Shown: one piece after another, positions 51,011 through 63,941 of the stretch
How positions within the stretch are numbered: the first letter of the stretch is position 1
Layout: each line of letters opens with the position of its first letter
Assembly (NCBI RefSeq): GCF_036373705.1
Contig: NC_089858.1
Span: 37,101,137-37,165,136 of the forward strand
Direction of reading: 5' to 3'
Source of the DNA: Amia ocellicauda
Lineage: Eukaryota > Chordata > Actinopteri > Amiiformes > Amiidae
Length of the DNA: 64,000 bases
Made by a program: the position numbers and the translations under genes
The notes under the pieces: generated by a model
What the model was told of the DNA's origin: nothing
Databases searched by the model: none
Seen by the model: only the letters and a program-made list of their open reading frames with translations

Positions 51011-54000
51011 AACTCCTATGCCTGCGGGCAGTGTCTGGCCTTTTGCATTTGGAATAATTTAAGAGGCAACCCCTGAAACAAAACCTGCACGCGGCCCCCC
51101 AAAGCTCTGCCCTTGCGTCACAGGAGGAAGTCATTGTTGAGTCCTGAGGCTCTTTATTGGCAAATAAAAAGAGGCGGGGGGGGAAACAATAACAAACAAG
51201 ACAAACACACACACATATACGCACCGAAAAAGAAAAAGACTTGCTGTGTGCAATAAGCGCTTATCTGTAATCTGGGATGTTAACCCTTTTCAGGCTGGAG
51301 GGCGATGACTGGAAAGCGCTGCCCTTTTCACAGACTGCATCCGTCACTGTCACCGGAACGTGTGTGTTCGCACTCTCCCCCAGCGCTGTCTGTCAACAGG
51401 GCTCTTTCCCCAGCCAGCGCAACAAAGACCGGGACTAATTTTAGCCCAGCGACATGCGCGCAACTTGTGTACACACCTTGCTGTAAGATATCCTGCCACC
51501 TGCATCTCAATCAAAAAAGAATCATGTATAATAACACGAATTGGAGTACAATGTGTGGGGGATCTCATCGGCCCCTCTGTGACAGCACATTCCCACGCAG
51601 CGCATTCCTGCCGGCCTCTGTCCTTCCCTCAATCCTGTCCAACAAATTTCCCTTTGGCCAGCTCTCAGCCAAAAGCACGAAGGCAACATTTCTGCAATCA
51701 TTTATCCCCCCAGTTTGTGTCATTTTCACTACAGGGGAAATTAAGTCCTTCAAACTTTTATGGCCTGTATAAATATGTGTGTGAGTATATAAATGTGGAT
51801 TTATTTACTTGTAAAACACAAAAACTAACGAAAACAATACATAGAGCGCAGATTTTCACTAATCCTTCAATTGATTAGGGCACACCGTGAACAGATACTC
51901 ATGAGAGTATTTCTCCATCCTGTTCATCACAAACGGATAATTTGCATTATTTGCCATTGCTACAAACCACTAACCATGAAGCAGCACAACACGTGCTTAT
52001 AAAGTGATTGGACTTGAGCAAATCAGGTCACAAAAGCAGCTGCCGGACACAGGACATGTGTCAGTTCGGGAAGCCGTGTCTGCCAGTGCAGGGGATTCTG
52101 GGAGGTCTGTATGGCAGAAACAGGCCCACATGCTGGGGCATGACGTATCTTTTGTGGCAGTGGTTTGGGCGCACTCTTGAGTCATTCAACATTTTCTCAA
52201 GCCTCCTTCAAAGGGGGCAGTTTGTAAGGCTGGCAGCTTATCTGTTTTGCAACCTTTAAGAACAAACAAACAAGCGGACATCACGAATGATTACATGAAT
52301 AGGATCATGGCAATGCTTGGGGGTGGTTGGAGGGGGGGAATGTGACAGGATGCTGTCCAAGTGAACTCTGTGATGTGGGGGTCAGGGGTCACGAGGGGTT
52401 CTGGGATGGTTTCTGGGCATCCACAGTCTTTCTTGAAGAGTAAGCACAGTGATACTTAACAGAACAAACACAGGGACAGGGACTCAGCTGCGTGTTCCTT
52501 GCCTGGGGAGAGAAATCCAGGAAGTGGTGCAGCTGACGAACTGCTCACATCATCACACGCAGGCGGCAAGATAAGGGCATCCTATTGTAATAAGCTGCCG
52601 TTTACTCTTCCGAAACTGGCTGTAAGAGATTAAACACAATAAACACACACAAAAAAAAGGAAAACGGTGTCTGGGAGAGTGGGTTCTGCATATCAAGATC
52701 GGTGGGAGAGATTTGTGGAGAGGATATGATGTCTGCTATCAGGGAGGGGGCAGTAGGGGGGTGGGGGGGGATAAGAGCTGGCAGGGAGTTCTGGGCAATT
52801 ACATGGGCAGACTTTCACAATTAATCAGCTGAATTAAATTGGCCCCAGCCTGGGTTACGTTCATTGGCCAAGTGGATGTAGTCACAGGTGACATGTGTTT
52901 GTTTTAATTGTCTGTTCACCTCAGAGTACGTCATACCAGTATTAATGTTTACTGTCTTACATCAATCTTTGGGGGGGAAGAGGGGGATTTTCAGTTGTGA
53001 AACTCCTGTGCCACCCATCTGTTTTCAAAGGTGCTCCTGTGGTCTCCACACTCAGCCACACTCTTCTACAGCACATCTCCAAAAACCCTATTCATAAATG
53101 TTGAAATTAGCATTTCTCAATTCGTTGTTTCAGTTTTGGTACAAACCTCAGGTTGTGTTTTAAGTGCAGGTGGTTGTATTGATAATCCCATAGTCTGCAG
53201 ATGATGATAAGAAAGATGATTATTTCATTAACTTTTGAAACTGCTGTACCTGACTTTCCTTTCTATGCTATCCTACTACTACTTTTATGAACAAAAAAGC
53301 CTCTCTGAGAAGGCGCTCCACATGATAAAGGCACTGTATAGCACTTAACCACAATCACATGCACTCAGACTTCTCTTTAAATGTATTTCATTACAATATA
53401 CTCAGTGAAAAGTGTATCAAAATACCAAATACAAATTACTTTTGATGAACTTGTGTTTTTAACAAAACAAAATGTTATTTTCAATGGTCATTTTAACTTA
53501 AACAATTAATAATGCATTTAAACGTTTTCTTAAAATTCACGCAGGCACACGATTAGACTACACCAATGTAAATTAAGTGCGATTCATATTGGAAGCAGTG
53601 ATACAAAGTATCTACACCGAAATATTTGTAGTTAAATGCACAGACTTTTTCCATTCAAAATACTTACAGAATAGATTTTAAAATAAAAATGAAAAAATAC
53701 AAAATGAAATGAAAATATGTATTTTAAATACATGTATTTCGATACTGGCCATCCCTGTACCGAACACTGACGATGCCTATAATCTGGGTTCTGTTCCACA
53801 GGTGCTGTCCAAGGTGCTGATTCATTTTTGAACCGGGTGGAAAGTCAAACGCAATTTTCCGAATGGGCTTATAAATGAAATAATGAGTGCTTTAGGCAGT
53901 GTTTGCTTTCTGTATCTGTAATGAATGGGATATATACATGATACAAATGTTATATTAAACATGCACACACAAGCATCTACAAACACTGCTACACCTTGTG

Positions 54001-54349
54001 AATGGAAAGGAAACAATATTGAAATGTGTACAACTACCATTTTCTTGGTTGCTTATGTTTTTATTAAAAAATATGTGGCTATTTCTTGTTGGCTGTCTAC
54101 TCTGCAGCAGTGACATCTTGTGGTTAAATCAATCATATCAGAAATAAATGGAAGACTAAGTACAAACTAAATATTGGAAAAACATTTTTTTCCTGGCATT
54201 TTTCCACAAAATCCACAAATCGTAATCTGTGGTTACCTGCTCTATTAAACTAAATGTTTAAACAAAACTGCATTTACTACTCTGGGTACTAATAGAATCA
54301 ACGATCAAGTTCAACCCTGTCCAATTGGAAAAAAATACAAAACAAATTC
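51011..54349. other. intergenic upstream of SLC18A1, no gene seen
   Basis: Contains chance open frames at 51305-51878 with no recognisable domain, G-rich runs near 52320-52345 and 52740-52770, and AT-rich DNA from 53300. It may hold SLC18A1 regulatory DNA; nothing specific is supported. Confidence 0.4.
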
Positions 54350-55715
54350 TCTCAAGGAAAAGAAAAACTTTTTATTCAACTAAATGTAAATATCTTTTAT
54401 CCCCCCCAACTGTACATTTATTTTCAAAAGGCTGCATATACATTTGCAAATTCTACTGTACATAAAACATCCAAAATGTCCATAATTTTAAATATAGTAT
54501 ACCACACTGCTGTCCTGGCATTACCAAACATGTATGTTCAGCACTAAAAAGCTGTTGCAGCCTAGTAATATATGATTTTTTAAATATATTTAATTTTTTT
54601 CTGTTTGTTTAAATTCAACCCCATCTTTAATGTACAACATTCAGCATTTACAGTAGTTATACAAGGCACAAGAATTGTGATATGAAGCCCAGGCCATGCG
54701 AAATGGAAAATGTCTTTATTTTTTATTTATTTTATTTATTTTTTACTTGGGTGGGGGAAAAATGAAACCAAACCAAAAGCAATAGGGTTTTCAAGTTACA
54801 AGCAAACTTTTAAAGGAATCTGACTAGCAGCAAAAAAGAAGCAAAGCAAGGGGATAAGATAATCCCACACTGACACTGTTCAGAAGTAATTAAAAAGAAA
54901 TGTCAGAAAACTATGAATGCATCTGTTTTGTATTCCCTCATTCAATCAAATCAGACTGCTCTCTAGCTGGACCAAGATGTTAACAACAAAAACAATGTTG
55001 TTCAGTAACTGAAAACCGGGCCAGACTGGTTTGGTTTCAGTGGAGCATACATTGAAGCACATAAATAATTACACTGTTTTGTCATTTTTTTCCATTTCTT
55101 TTTTAAAAAATATGTTTTTTATGCTATATAATTGACAACAGAACCAAGGAAAGGCAAGAAATCTAATAAAAAAAGGGTGGGTGCCTCTTTAAAAGTTAAC
55201 ATGGGAAAATGTAGAACTGGTTTGTTTTTACTGTATTAGGTCATTTTTCTGACCGTTTTTTGTGGGGAGGGGGCAGTAGCACTACTTGTTGCTTTAGTAC
55301 ATTGAATTGATCTTTAAATTAAAAACAAACAAAAAAAAACAGCAGCATATTTTTTGGGAAACAATTTCTGTTTACAAATATGTTTTATTTGTATCATTGC
55401 ACACACACACACACACACAAAACTGCACAAAATAGCTTCTAGGGCCATGAGTGGATTGAAGTGCTGGTCTTTTTAAACAGCAGTAATTTTTTGTAGCACT
55501 TTATTAACTGGGACTGGGGATGGAGTAATGGCTAACCCTATTATATGTCATTTTTCCACATTTGTGTCTTCTTTCCTTCCCATTGTGCTTCTGCCCTTGT
55601 ACATTATGTTCTATGTAACTGTGCCCTGGATTCCTGTAAACCAGTGGCAGTCAATTGATCCTGGTAGGAAATGGGGTCTTCTGATTTTGAGTTCTCAGTT
55701 ACTCAGCTCAAACTC

Positions 55716-55716
<1 letters not shown>

Positions 55717-55779
<63 letters not shown>
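55717..55779. repeat. (TG)n microsatellite
   Basis: About 31 uninterrupted TG units; a possible Z-DNA-forming tract. Confidence 0.92.
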
Positions 55780-55782
<3 letters not shown>

Positions 55783-57324
55783 AAATGTAACCCATTAAGA
55801 GTTATTTAAAAGGCTGTTAGTTGGTTGGGAGTGTAAGAGATCTACAAAGCCTGCAGGAATGAAACCCCAAAGGGCCAGGTCTGCCCCCCACTGTGTGGAA
55901 CTGAACAGAGCCATAGCTTTTCCTCAAGCAGCGAGGGAATACCACACTTTTCCACAGAGATGTAAATACACATAGCACCTCTCTGTTCTTAAGCAGCTGA
56001 ACTTTAACACATTAGGCAAGCAGTTTATAGTACAGTACATCATCATAAAAAACTCACAAATTTGAGGTGAATAAAATAATCTTATAATTTGAAACATAAG
56101 AAAAAGTAAGCAGTTTTGAAAATGAAAAACATGTGTATGCCTGTATTTTCCATTGTCCTGGTTCAATTTCTCTATTGTATGCTAATTGTCTCCAACTGCA
56201 ATTATTGTTATTAGTTTTTAATCATTTTAGTGCCCACCAGATACACTCATAAACACACAAAATCACAGTTTAAATATTTCACAACTTCTATGCCACTTTA
56301 AAAAAAATGTATGATGCCACTCTCTGTATATTTATATATATATAAAAAATGCTGGTGAAAAATAATAGAATTTAATGTGAAAAAGATGAATGATAAAAAC
56401 TTAATCTTAAAGGTAAGTTTTAAGAATGGAATTTAAACCCCAAAAAAGCACAACCAAATACATACAGATAAAAGCATTAGCCTATCAGCCTTCAATGTTG
56501 CAGTGATAGTTTCACACCTTATCGTTCTATGGCAAAATGTTCTCCTGTACTGTGTGGCTTTTAAAATTTGGTTTCGGATTAACTGTCCCTAGTAGAGACA
56601 ACTATAATTCATTTATTTAGCAGAGATAGCAGCCAGTGAGATAAATGCGTCACATTGAATACCTCTTTTAACACCATTAGTCAGCTTGCAGTTCTAACAG
56701 ACAAAATGAATATATAAATGCATACTGAAAATTTTGCAGCCATTTTATCGCAGGAACACCGCTGATCTTTTACCCTGTTGAAAAGAAAACAAAAAGCTCA
56801 CTTTTGTACAAGTTTGAGGAAAATAAGAGGAGAAAAAAAATATATATATATATGTTTCAAAATTGCCTACTAAAATGTTCTTGTTTTCAGTTTTGTGGTG
56901 GCAGATAATAGGTCTTTGCAGTGCCCTTCAAGAATACAATTTCTCATCTGTGATATTTGGATTTTGAAATCAGAATATCATTAGAAAAACAAAAATAAAT
57001 TGCATTTTAGAAGTGTTTGTATGCTTGTTTTTTTGAGACTGCCAAGCCTTCAGCCTTAAATTGTATAAATAAGACAATTCTTCATGTGTTATGCTACTTA
57101 TAGTGTAGATGCAAGTATTCACACCCTGCATGGGAAACTATGTTATACAGTGATTCATTTAGTTTGTCAATTTGTCAATGATATCTTTTCAGAGTTTGTT
57201 GAACCATCCGTTAACTGAACCGAATTCAAATGTTAGACTGCCACTCCATACTGAAAAATGCAGAGACAAAACATGGAAAAGATAGACAAATTAATGTACT
57301 TTAAGTTGAAAATTTGGGAACATT

Positions 57325-57435
57325 TCAAAATAGACTGGATAGGATCCTTGGATCACTATTAATGGACACCAAACGAGCACGATGGGGTGGATGGGCTCCT
57401 CTCGTTTGTAAACTTTCTTACGTTTCTTATGTTCT
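57325..57435 (+). repeat. retroelement-type dispersed repeat end
   Basis: 'ggacaccaaacgagcacgat' and 'gggctcctctcgtttgtaaa' with 'ctttcttacgtttcttatgt' at the end. I associate this 3'-terminal repeat with gar, bowfin and sturgeon-like genomes; that link is memory-based. Confidence 0.5.
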
Positions 57436-58743
57436 TTAACAAATTATATTAATGCAGCTAAATCAATCAACACTTGTGTACCAAAGTTTCAAATGCAGAG
57501 TGCGAACACTTCCCACCATGTGCACAACAAGCAGAAGCTGAGTGTGGAGGATGTACGGGCCCCTGTCAAGACTTTCCCCCAATGCAGGCAGTACTCATCT
57601 GTTCATGAATATCACAATACACACAAGCAGTCCCGGTGGCCTCCCCAGAAGCAAGAAAACAAAACCACACACACAAAACCCACCAGCCTCTACATAACAC
57701 AAGCTTCAGGAGGGTTTACCCCCATACTTTTAGTGACACAGTGCGGTTTACGAAAATGTATCCCCTGCAGGCACAGTCCAACGCCGATAGCGCAACCTCG
57801 CGGGCACAGAGTGTGGCAACAGACGCTCCCTTTCCAGTTTGACGCACTGAAGCCCTGTCTCTACTTGACCAGAGCTTCCCCAAACAACTTTAAACGCCCT
57901 TAATGGGGACTCCATTGGCGCACAAGCCATTGAGCTCGGGAAATTAATTAAGCGAAGAGCGTTGTTAACACAAGAAGCATAATGGAAGAGTGTTATCCCA
58001 AAGGACATCTTGGATGACTATAAAAAACCCTCTCCTTCGGTCGCCTGGGATTGTGTCACTGTGGCTGTAGGTATATTTATCATGCCCGGGAAACTATATT
58101 TAAAGGGATATGGTACTGATAATGCATGTAGTCATTTTGTTGTTGTGAAAGTAAAAAAGAAATCAACAAAAGGAAAATAAAACCCATGCATGTTTTGGGC
58201 AACACAGAGAGAGAAAATCAAAGTATGCAAATGCAAAATATAATCACGTACTACAGAACAAAATGTCACACAGAAAATAGACTCCAGTGGACAAAATTTG
58301 AATGCGCCACAGGGCTGTGGAGAATCTCTGCACAGTTTTTCCCTGGCTTTCGATCCTTAAGTGATATAGTTAGCAATCTTGCTGTCCTATCATTGACAAA
58401 CTAGATATATGCTACTCTAAGTAGGCTGTAGCTCGAGTTAGATAAATTTGGACTTTCGATTACTCTTTGGAGGATTAACGGGGTGGAGAAACCGAGAATG
58501 GATGCAGTTTAGCACAGGTAGTTATGTAGGATAATGCATGAGAACTCTTAGCAAAAGCCTTTGCAGATATCTGATATCTGATCTGAGTGGATTTATCCTC
58601 TCCATATGGTGAATAAATGAACATGCTGGGGTCGGACAGGACGAATGGGAAACAAGAAGAGATCCCAAAAGAGAATGTGCAATATAAATATAACCAACAC
58701 TGTAAAAGACTGTTAAACTGACATAACCTTTTGCTTGTGCTCC

Positions 58744-58748
<5 letters not shown>

Positions 58749-58812
<64 letters not shown>
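58749..58812. repeat. (TA)n microsatellite
   Basis: About 31 uninterrupted TA units, then (TTTA)n decay. Confidence 0.92.
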
Positions 58813-58816
<4 letters not shown>

Positions 58817-61107
58817 TATTTATTTGGAATCGACAGTTATTTTAGACTGTGAAACCTACCCTGCAGACTTGGGTTTGAATGCATTTGCAGAGTACTGTAA
58901 AGATTGTATCCACCCCTAGGCATTACAAAATGGTGAGCCTTTTTATAACAGCTCTTATAAATTACCATCCTGTCAGTCCAGTCAAAGCACCTGTTAATAA
59001 TCCTAAAGCGTCACCTTCACAAGTGACAGGGTGACACAGCCCTGACTCGGGCTGAATTGAATGGGTTGAACGGGTGAAGGTCTCATTGTGATGAATAGGG
59101 CTGAATGCAACCGTAAACAATTTGCAGATGTGTTTGAACCCAAGTCTGCTATATTGGGAGACTGATTTTCTTATTTATTTTGTTATCACTGGAAGCAAAC
59201 GGCACAACCAGCAAGGCTTTTGCAGGGCAGGACTGTAACAGAACTGCAGGTCAAGCAAGGAAACGTTAGTTAGCTTCAGACCCACCCGCTGCCACTCCAG
59301 GGGTCTCTGAGCCACCGCAGGGTTTTTAATACTACACAGCAGGCACCTAGGGTAAAATTAATTAAAAACAAATAATGAATATTAATATGTATGCAAAAGT
59401 ACCTTTATAAAGCTTTATTATAATCAGTATTAACAGAAAAAGCTAAATATATAATCACAACAAAACAAAACAAAACAAAACAAAACCCAAAGCTTGATGA
59501 GATGTTGAAGAACGTCATTAAAAGGAAAAGGCAAATGAGATTGAATTTTTGTTACACGCAACACACAAAACAAATCAAACAAAAACAAAAATGAGACACT
59601 CCCCGCCCCCCGCCCCCAAGATCTGAAAACTACAGTATTTCAATGCGGTCTTATTGAAAATGATCCTGGAGAAGTACCTTGGACAGCTGCCTGGCCTGTC
59701 TGTAAAAGAAATGTGCTATTTCTGGGATTTGTGATAAAAGTGAAACAGTGAAAGCTTCTGCAAATGAGGGACCAGCGTTTACAAAAGTAATGATAATATA
59801 AAATTAGAAATACTGTGCCGTGAAACTCAGAAAAAACACAAACACTGACCTGTAGCCATAGGCAAACATGTCACATGATGCAAGCATTTCTTTCCTTTGT
59901 GTGTCGAAAATGCATTCGATCAAGCTGTCAATTTACGCACTGCAAGTGTTCTGGTCACGCAAAACATTGCAAGTTAAACCACAAAAGGACACAGCATCAT
60001 ATTCCAACTCCACACACTTTTTTGTGTCCTATTGGATGAACGTCTTAGTGCTTTCTATTGTCGTTGAGCCACATGAGTCTACATTTAAAAGTACATTTTA
60101 CCGACCACCCTCGCCTTCCAACAAGTGAGTCCTCTAAGAGTTTTACTGTCACTTAAATGAAAAAAGGTCTGCCACTCTATAGTTAACTGAAACCATTTCC
60201 TTTTTACATGTTTCAGTTCTATAAAAAGTGTTCAAATAATAGTAGTAGTGGTAGTAATACTAATAATAATTATATTAATAATTAGATAACTGTAGCAGGA
60301 CCCTGTTAATATGAAGTGATAGCAGTATTCCACTTGAGCTAGTCACTACAGTTATAGGGAAAGAGTTGCAGGGTTACCTCAGGTCAATGGATCTTAACAG
60401 TGACAAGTGCAAATATCTGCCCCCTTCATCCTGTCCTGAAGACATAAAATTCAGGGTGACTCTTTGGACCCACTCCTCCCCATGACCTCTGATGGACAGG
60501 CTGCGATCTAGAGAGCGGATCAGCGAAAGAATGAAGAACAGAAAACGGAGGACACAAGAGGACACAACCCACCCACCAACCAAAGAGCCAAAACAATATC
60601 AAAAGGCCGAGTCAGTGAGCAGGAGCGCGGGATGTTGAGATGTTGAGAAGGAGCCAGAGAGGTGGCCAACTTGGACGTCCATTTGTAGATGAGAGCGGCT
60701 TCTTCACTGTCTGTGTCTGTCTGCGGTCCGATTCGCAGTGCGGTTGTGGGCGCACATCCGGGACCCCGAGCCAGAGAAACCACTACGCCAAAACCACGTC
60801 CCCTGACTTGAGGGGGGTGGGGGTGGTTGTCCTCCACGCCTAGGGCGGCGACGTTGACTCGCGCTCACCGATCCTACGCGGATCGTGTTGTTCTGGAAGG
60901 GACGGCGGCTCCTCGCCCTGGCAACGCGGGGTCTTGGCGGCGACGGACCACCGTTCGCTTTTATGCGTTTATGTCATTGTTTAATGTTCCCTCGACTGGT
61001 TCTAAGCACAGCTGTGTGGAAGTCCGGGCCAGTTGGGACGGTTGGTGGAGTCGGTGGGCATGACTTCCCCGCCCTCTCTCCACCGCCAACCACCAACTCC
61101 TCAGCTC

Positions 61108-63941
61108 TTAGCTGGCGTAGGTGAAGTCTGTGTTTTCGGGAACCGCCTCCTCAGTGTTCACCGGGCTCTTGGAGTGGATTTTGCCAATCTCCTCCAGAGC
61201 GCTTGCCAAAGAGTCCAGGTCGCCATTGTCTTGGTGACGGGCTTCCCAAAGATTCAGGATCACGGCTGAGGGGCTGTTTTGCTTGGCGAAGTAGGAGAGG
61301 TTCCTAATGAGATGGAGGGGGGAACAAATTAGTTACAGTTAGATTGAGAGGGGGGGGCAGATTTTCTATGGCACCTCAAATCATCACATGCACTAGACTT
61401 ACAAAAGGGGAAATTCGTCAGGTTCTGTTGATTGGCTGTGTGGTTTAATTAACTCATTAAGAGCTGATTGAGAACCAGTGCTGCATCCTCAAGGATTTGG
61501 ATTAGAAGTACTTATGCTGTGCGGTGACACAGACACACACACAGACACACACACAGCGCAAGGAACTGCACATAAAGCGGCGCTAACTGAAAAGTCACAT
61601 TCCCGTGTTCACAGTGGGAACACTGCGTCCCCAGGCAGCAATAAGACAGTGTATTTATAGGCCTTGTGGAAAAAAAAAAAGATGCTGAGCAGCGGGAAGT
61701 GAAAAGTACAGCAAGTCCAAAGGCAGCCGCAGTACGAGCTTCCTCCCGCCCTCCCCTCCAGTCAATAGAAATCCACTTTAACCACCCCTCACTGACTGCA
61801 GCCCAGTTCACACCATGCCATTTGTTCAAATAACTGTTGGATAAGACCATTCTTTAGACCTGGCCTTTCAGAAAAATATGGGTATACAGTTTGAAGGAGG
61901 CTGCAAATGTTTTGGGTGGTTTGTTTTTTTGCACATCAAGCTGAAGTCACTTACAGAGTTACTTAAGAATTGTGTCTGTTTGGAATAGGAATATCATACC
62001 CTGGTTTTGGACCTTAAATCACTTTTTAAAGGCGTGGGAGCATTTCAAATTGCTCATGTGTTTTGGTAAATTCAATACTTGAGAAGGGTTGCTAACAGTG
62101 TGACTGGTTTTAGTGACCAATATCTAACATGGGTTGCTGATCTTCAGCAACTGAGGGAGACCTATAAGGTTGAGCCCCTCCCCAACCCACACAGGTTTGA
62201 AGACCCTAACATGTTGCGGCAACTTGTTCACTGGAGCTGCTGTGCACAGAGATCTCCACTAGAGGGCAGTGTTTCCTCATAATGAATAGCAGGTGCCCTC
62301 CGATTCTTGTGCCAGTGCGAGTGATTGTAAACTAGCTGAGAAAATGGTCTCGTATGGGGGCAACAGATTTTGGACCACCTTCACGCCTTTGAACTCCGGG
62401 GTTCATAGACAAGAAAAACAAATTACATTTGACCGTTTTTAATGTGGGATATTCCTATCTATATTGGGCACAGCCTGCATCTAAGATGGATACCTTTGTG
62501 TCTATAGGCATGGCTGTGGGCTTATTTGTCCCGTTTTAAAGTGGGTTTAACTGGATTGGTACATCTGATGTCTGTAAGTCTCTTTGTATAAAAGCCTCTG
62601 CTAACTTGATTCAAGATAATTACTTATCTAATATTGCTGCAGACCCCCACAGAGTTCCCCTGAAGCCTATCCATCTTTACCTAACCCCGGTGGAGCCTGG
62701 GGGACTGGGGGGCAGTTTGTCAGGATTGGGATGCTCAGAAACAAACAGCCCCCTGATTCCCCCCCAGCAAACACCTCCCTCCTTTGCAGATCTATAATTG
62801 AATCTACATGCTATTCGACAGTATCTGAAAATGATATCCGAGATCTAGGTGTGATGGAGTGCGATCATCAGCGCCCGAGCAGGAGCAATATGATCCCAGA
62901 TAATGGAGTGGAGATAGGTGCGCGGAGTAAATTACTGCCAGGCAGCGCGGCATCCCCCCCCAGGCCTCCCGCTCCTGCCAGGGGTGAGGTCCCGGGAGTC
63001 CGCGTGGCGCCGTGGGCTCACTCCCGCAGACAATTGCCTGCCGTCATGCTCCGTGGAAGAACAGCCCGTGGAGGCCAAGTGGGAACTCCCATGATTCCTT
63101 GCTTCCACCGCTGTGACACCGGCTTAACGTTTCTTATTACTTTCTTTATTTTTTTCTCTGTGGGGATAATACAAATCGGGCTCAAATCCAGTCCTCCAGG
63201 TCCGCAGGGTATTTCGGTTTTTCGTCAGGCCTCACCTCTCACTTACATCTCTTTGCCGTTCAATTACTCAGATGTGTGGAATACGGGAGGGATGATTAAT
63301 GCAAGCTGCAGCCGGAAAGACAATGCTCTCTCTCCCCTCACACCTTTGTTAGCTACTGTCTCTCGAACAGTTTTTGCCCTTGGTAACAATCCTCACAACT
63401 AAGAACAAAGTCATTTTAAGTCACCAGAAGTATTAGCCAACAAGATTACACAGTGGGTGTCAATATATCCCCCAAGCCTATAATGTTTCTATTATATATA
63501 TCATAATATCATTAGGGGTTTACTAAAAAAAATCATTATTATTAAAAAAGAATAGGACTTTCTAGGAATAATACTGATTTGATTTGATGAAAAGAAAAAC
63601 CTTTGACAGTTGGTTTTGCTCAAAGATGAGGTTTTGGCAAAACGTCGTCATGTCAGACAACAAACAGGCAAACTGAATGATTGGAGCTATTGTCTTGAAA
63701 TAAAAAGATTTTTGTCATTGTGCATCACTTTTAAAGTGAACATCTTTCCGAGCGGCTCTTACCTTTCGATGTGAAGCTTCTGCGCTAAGAGCTGCCAGTC
63801 TTTGCCCTTTGTGTTGGCGGTGTCGAACGTGGCACAGATCCTCTGACGGATGGAGAAGGGGATTTTGAAGGCCTTGGGGCCAGTCTGAGAGGTCACAGTA
63901 CAGTCCGCTTGCGTGAAGAAAGGGACGGTCTCCTTTTCGCT
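61108..63941 (-). CDS. UNC5D: UNC5D, netrin/FLRT receptor (last two coding exons)
   Basis: Exons 63941-63763 and 61303-61108 (stop TAA 61110-61108), with an AG acceptor and GT donor, join in frame across a split Arg codon. The first encodes the end of the UPA domain and start of the death domain ([20 protein letters not shown], then [13 protein letters not shown] and [15 protein letters not shown]). The second continues the death domain ([20 protein letters not shown]) and a short tail. [21 protein letters not shown] and [12 protein letters not shown] favour UNC5D over UNC5A, B or C. UNC5D is a single-pass guidance receptor whose cytoplasmic death domain signals repulsion or apoptosis. Earlier exons lie beyond base 64000. 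The tail after ALEEIG differs from the human end as I recall it. Confidence 0.93.
61304..63762 (-). other. UNC5D: last UNC5D intron
   Basis: A 2.46-kb intron. It contains a 223-codon chance open frame on the plus strand (62731-63402) without recognisable domains. The balanced, low-repeat stretch at about 62790-63130 could be a conserved regulatory element. Confidence 0.5.

Larger units (their letters stand above)
54350..61107 (-). other. UNC5D: possible long UNC5D 3' UTR / intergenic
   Basis: No coding exon is seen between the UNC5D stop and about 54350. On the minus strand, AATAAA at 54376-54371 followed by T/G-rich sequence makes a credible distal end, and another at about 59413 a nearer one. 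Long AU-rich 3' UTRs are usual for UNC5-type genes. The stretch also carries a dispersed repeat (57325-57435), (TG)n and (TA)n. The true transcript end cannot be told from sequence. Confidence 0.4.

Noticed and set aside
51305-51878. Overlapping 155- and 172-codon plus-strand open frames
   Set aside because: Two frames open over the same DNA with no recognisable domain or splice support indicates composition bias rather than a gene.
57493-57903. 136-codon plus-strand open frame
   Set aside because: No recognisable family; low-complexity His/Thr/Lys-rich start. It lies in probable UNC5D 3' UTR or intergenic DNA.
58015-58045. TATA-like 'gactataaaaaaccc' as a plus-strand promoter
   Set aside because: No downstream exon, open frame or other core element supports it. 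AT-rich regions give such words often.
62731-63402. 223-codon plus-strand open frame inside the last UNC5D intron
   Set aside because: No domain or codon pattern recognised, it overlaps intronic DNA of a gene on the other strand and contains homopolymer-encoded stretches. Chance in a GC-rich intron is more likely.
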